A stretch of 64,000 bases of DNA from Rhizobium rhizogenes NBRC 13257. GTDB taxonomy: Bacteria > Pseudomonadota > Alphaproteobacteria > Rhizobiales > Rhizobiaceae. Of this stretch, positions 62,903 to 64,000 are shown piece after piece. The notes below the pieces were generated by a model, which was given only the letters and a program-made list of their open reading frames with translations, was not told the DNA's origin and ran no database searches. Position 1 is the first letter of the stretch, and every line of letters starts with the position of its first letter. The stretch is taken from positions 186,001 to 250,000 of the forward strand of contig NZ_BAYX01000007.1 in NCBI RefSeq assembly GCF_000696095.1, written 5' to 3'. The position numbers and the translations under genes are program-made.

Positions 62903-63224
62903 GTCAAGCGAATCGGATAATGACCTAATTTTCAAGGCCCTGGCGCATCGCCGCCGGCGCGAAATCCTCGACCTCCTGAAGGAGGCGCCGAGAACCACCG
63001 GCATGCTCTGTGAGACCTTCCCGGATATGGACCGGTGCACGGTGATGCAGCATCTGAAAGTGCTGGAGGAAGCCAGACTGGTGATTGCCAAAAAGGAGGG
63101 GCGCGAGCGCTGGAACCACCTGAACAGCCTGCCGATCAAACAGATTCACGATCGCTGGATCAGCGCCTATGCCGGCCACGCCCTATCCATTCTCGATAGG
63201 CTCAGGAGCGATCTCGAAGGCTGA
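62901..63224 (+). CDS. ArsR-family transcriptional regulator
   Basis: Winged-helix regulator of 107 residues: IFKALAHRRRREILDLLKEAP, then MLCETFPDMDRCTVMQHLKVLEEARLVIAKKEGRERWNHLNSLPI. It lacks the metal-binding cysteine pairs of arsenic/cadmium sensors and belongs to the group paired with AHSA1 proteins. It probably represses itself and the AHSA1 gene through the palindrome overlapping its start. Confidence 0.9.
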   Translation: MSSESDNDLIFKALAHRRRREILDLLKEAPRTTGMLCETFPDMDRCTVMQHLKVLEEARLVIAKKEGRERWNHLNSLPIKQIHDRWISAYAGHALSILDRLRSDLEG

Positions 63225-63259
63225 GATGACGAGAATTCTCGACACCGCTGAACCGGGCG

Positions 63260-64000
63260 CTATGCTGCGCGGCTCCGCCCCAGCAACACCCTGAGCTTCT
63301 CGCTAGCCCCATCCTCGTCGAGCGGCGTGTAGACCACCAGCTTCATGTCGGGCCGGTCGATGACGGCGAGTGCGGTATATTCGAAATTCATCAGCCCGCC
63401 CAAGGGATGGCGCAAGCGCTTGTGGCCCGCCAGCGGCCGCAATACGTCCTGTCTCGGCCACCAGGCGCGAAATTCCGGGCTTGCCTGCGTCAATGTCGCG
63501 ATCAGCCGCTCGAAGTCGGGATCGCCGGCATAGCGCGCGCTATCGGCGCGGAACATAGCGAGCGAGTTCGCCGCCACGATCTCCCAATCGACCAGGAGCT
63601 GCCGGTGTGCGGGATCGGTGAACACCCGATGGACAGTGTTGCGCGCATCGCCCTCAAGCAGGCCGTAATCGCCGAAAAGCGCGACGGACGCCGCATTCCA
63701 GGCGAGCACATCCCAGCGGCGGCCAAGGACATAGGCCGGTTGGCCGGTGAGGCTCGCCAGCATGCGCCGCAGCGCGTCCGGCACGTCCTCTGGCCCATGT
63801 ATCGGAAGTTCCGTCGACGGCCGATCGCTCAAAGTGAAGAGATGCCGTCGTTCGGCCGGATCGAGCAGCAGGGCATCGGCCAGCGCCGACAGCACCTCCA
63901 CCGAGGCGCGCACGTCGCGCCCCTGCTCCAGCCATGTGTACCATGTGGTGCCGACACCGGCGAGAAGCGCTACCTCCTCACGCCGCAGTCCCGGCGTCCG
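63260..64000 (-). CDS. MmyB-like XRE-family regulator (5' end outside the window)
   Basis: The open frame runs off the right edge; 246 residues are seen. The N-terminal HTH is GLRREEVALLAGVGTTWYTW followed by LEQGRDVRASVEVLSALADAL; the rest (GRRWDVLAWNAASVALFGDY, RHPLGGLMNFEYTALAVIDRPDMKL) is the MmyB-like ligand-binding (PAS-like) domain. The first residues and start are beyond 64000. A GTG at 63913 could be mistaken for a start but lies after the HTH. Confidence 0.85.
   Translation of the reverse strand, partial: RTPGLRREEVALLAGVGTTWYTWLEQGRDVRASVEVLSALADALLLDPAERRHLFTLSDRPSTELPIHGPEDVPDALRRMLASLTGQPAYVLGRRWDVLAWNAASVALFGDYGLLEGDARNTVHRVFTDPAHRQLLVDWEIVAANSLAMFRADSARYAGDPDFERLIATLTQASPEFRAWWPRQDVLRPLAGHKRLRHPLGGLMNFEYTALAVIDRPDMKLVVYTPLDEDGASEKLRVLLGRSRAA

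Overview
This 64 kb window is GC-rich chromosomal DNA from an alphaproteobacterium of the order Rhizobiales, most likely the genus Rhizobium. The evidence is the gene content: sqdBDC, the lpiA-acvB(atvA) acid-tolerance pair, DUF982, a RopA/Omp2b-type porin, two Omp25/31-like barrels, a serC leader motif, BioR-type boxes, a RIME-like repeat, and ruvCAB, tol-pal, tilS-ftsH-glmM in rhizobial arrangement. I see no CRISPR array, prophage or intact insertion sequence. Most of the window is core chromosome with a few accessory insertions.

Layout. 1-8.4 kb: a hypothetical gene, a cupin protein, then a sulfur-acquisition block. The block holds metQ-metN-metI (methionine-type ABC importer), a convergent NtaA/DszA-type flavin monooxygenase, and divergent tauABC with no tauD. 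8.4-13.5 kb: an SPFH protein, a 2-hydroxyacid dehydrogenase, a glycosylase-like protein, and a Bcr/CflA exporter divergent from a TetR regulator with a palindromic operator between them. 13.5-18.1 kb: a DUF982 protein, a histidine-rich secreted peptide, a LysR remnant, a major porin, a GT92 glycosyltransferase and tRNA-Met. 18.3-25.5 kb (minus strand): mnmA, a four-gene membrane-lipid cassette (PlsC-like, CdsA-like, small membrane protein, CDP-alcohol phosphotransferase), serA and serC. 25.6-30.2 kb: a GT25 transferase, two outer-membrane barrels, an SH3 protein that appears to start at CTG, and a MarR regulator with a small membrane protein.

30.3-42.3 kb (minus strand) is the long envelope/housekeeping block: ybgC, tolQ, tolR, tolA, a free-standing TolA C-terminal-domain protein, tolB, pal, cpoB(ybgF), tilS, ftsH and glmM. 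42.4-47.4 kb: sqdBDC (sulfolipid synthesis) and bioY-bioB behind BioR-like boxes. 47.4-52.4 kb (minus strand): ruvC, a vapBC-type toxin-antitoxin module with an apparently frameshifted antitoxin, ruvA, ruvB, a Tat-exported phosphoesterase, a Nudix hydrolase and a DinB protein. 52.6-57.8 kb: a luciferase-like monooxygenase, a palindromic repeat, YebC, an MBL-fold protein, a YmdB-type phosphoesterase, 5-formyl-THF cyclo-ligase and a HAD phosphatase. 58-62 kb: acvB and lpiA. 62.3-64 kb: an AHSA1 protein divergent from an ArsR regulator, and a MmyB-like regulator cut by the window edge.

How it fits together: envelope biology dominates. Lipid synthesis and modification (sqd, lpiA/acvB, the PlsC/CdsA cassette), outer-membrane proteins and Tol-Pal share the window. 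Putative CtrA boxes (TTAA-N7-TTAA, often as ATGGTTAA-N7-TTAA) lie upstream of both Omp genes, pal and tolQ, which suggests cell-cycle control of part of the envelope set. I found no wholly new system. The best leads are the lipid cassette with its altered CDP-alcohol phosphotransferase motif, the extra TolA C-domain gene, the shared CtrA-like sites, and the broken antitoxin inside the ruv operon.
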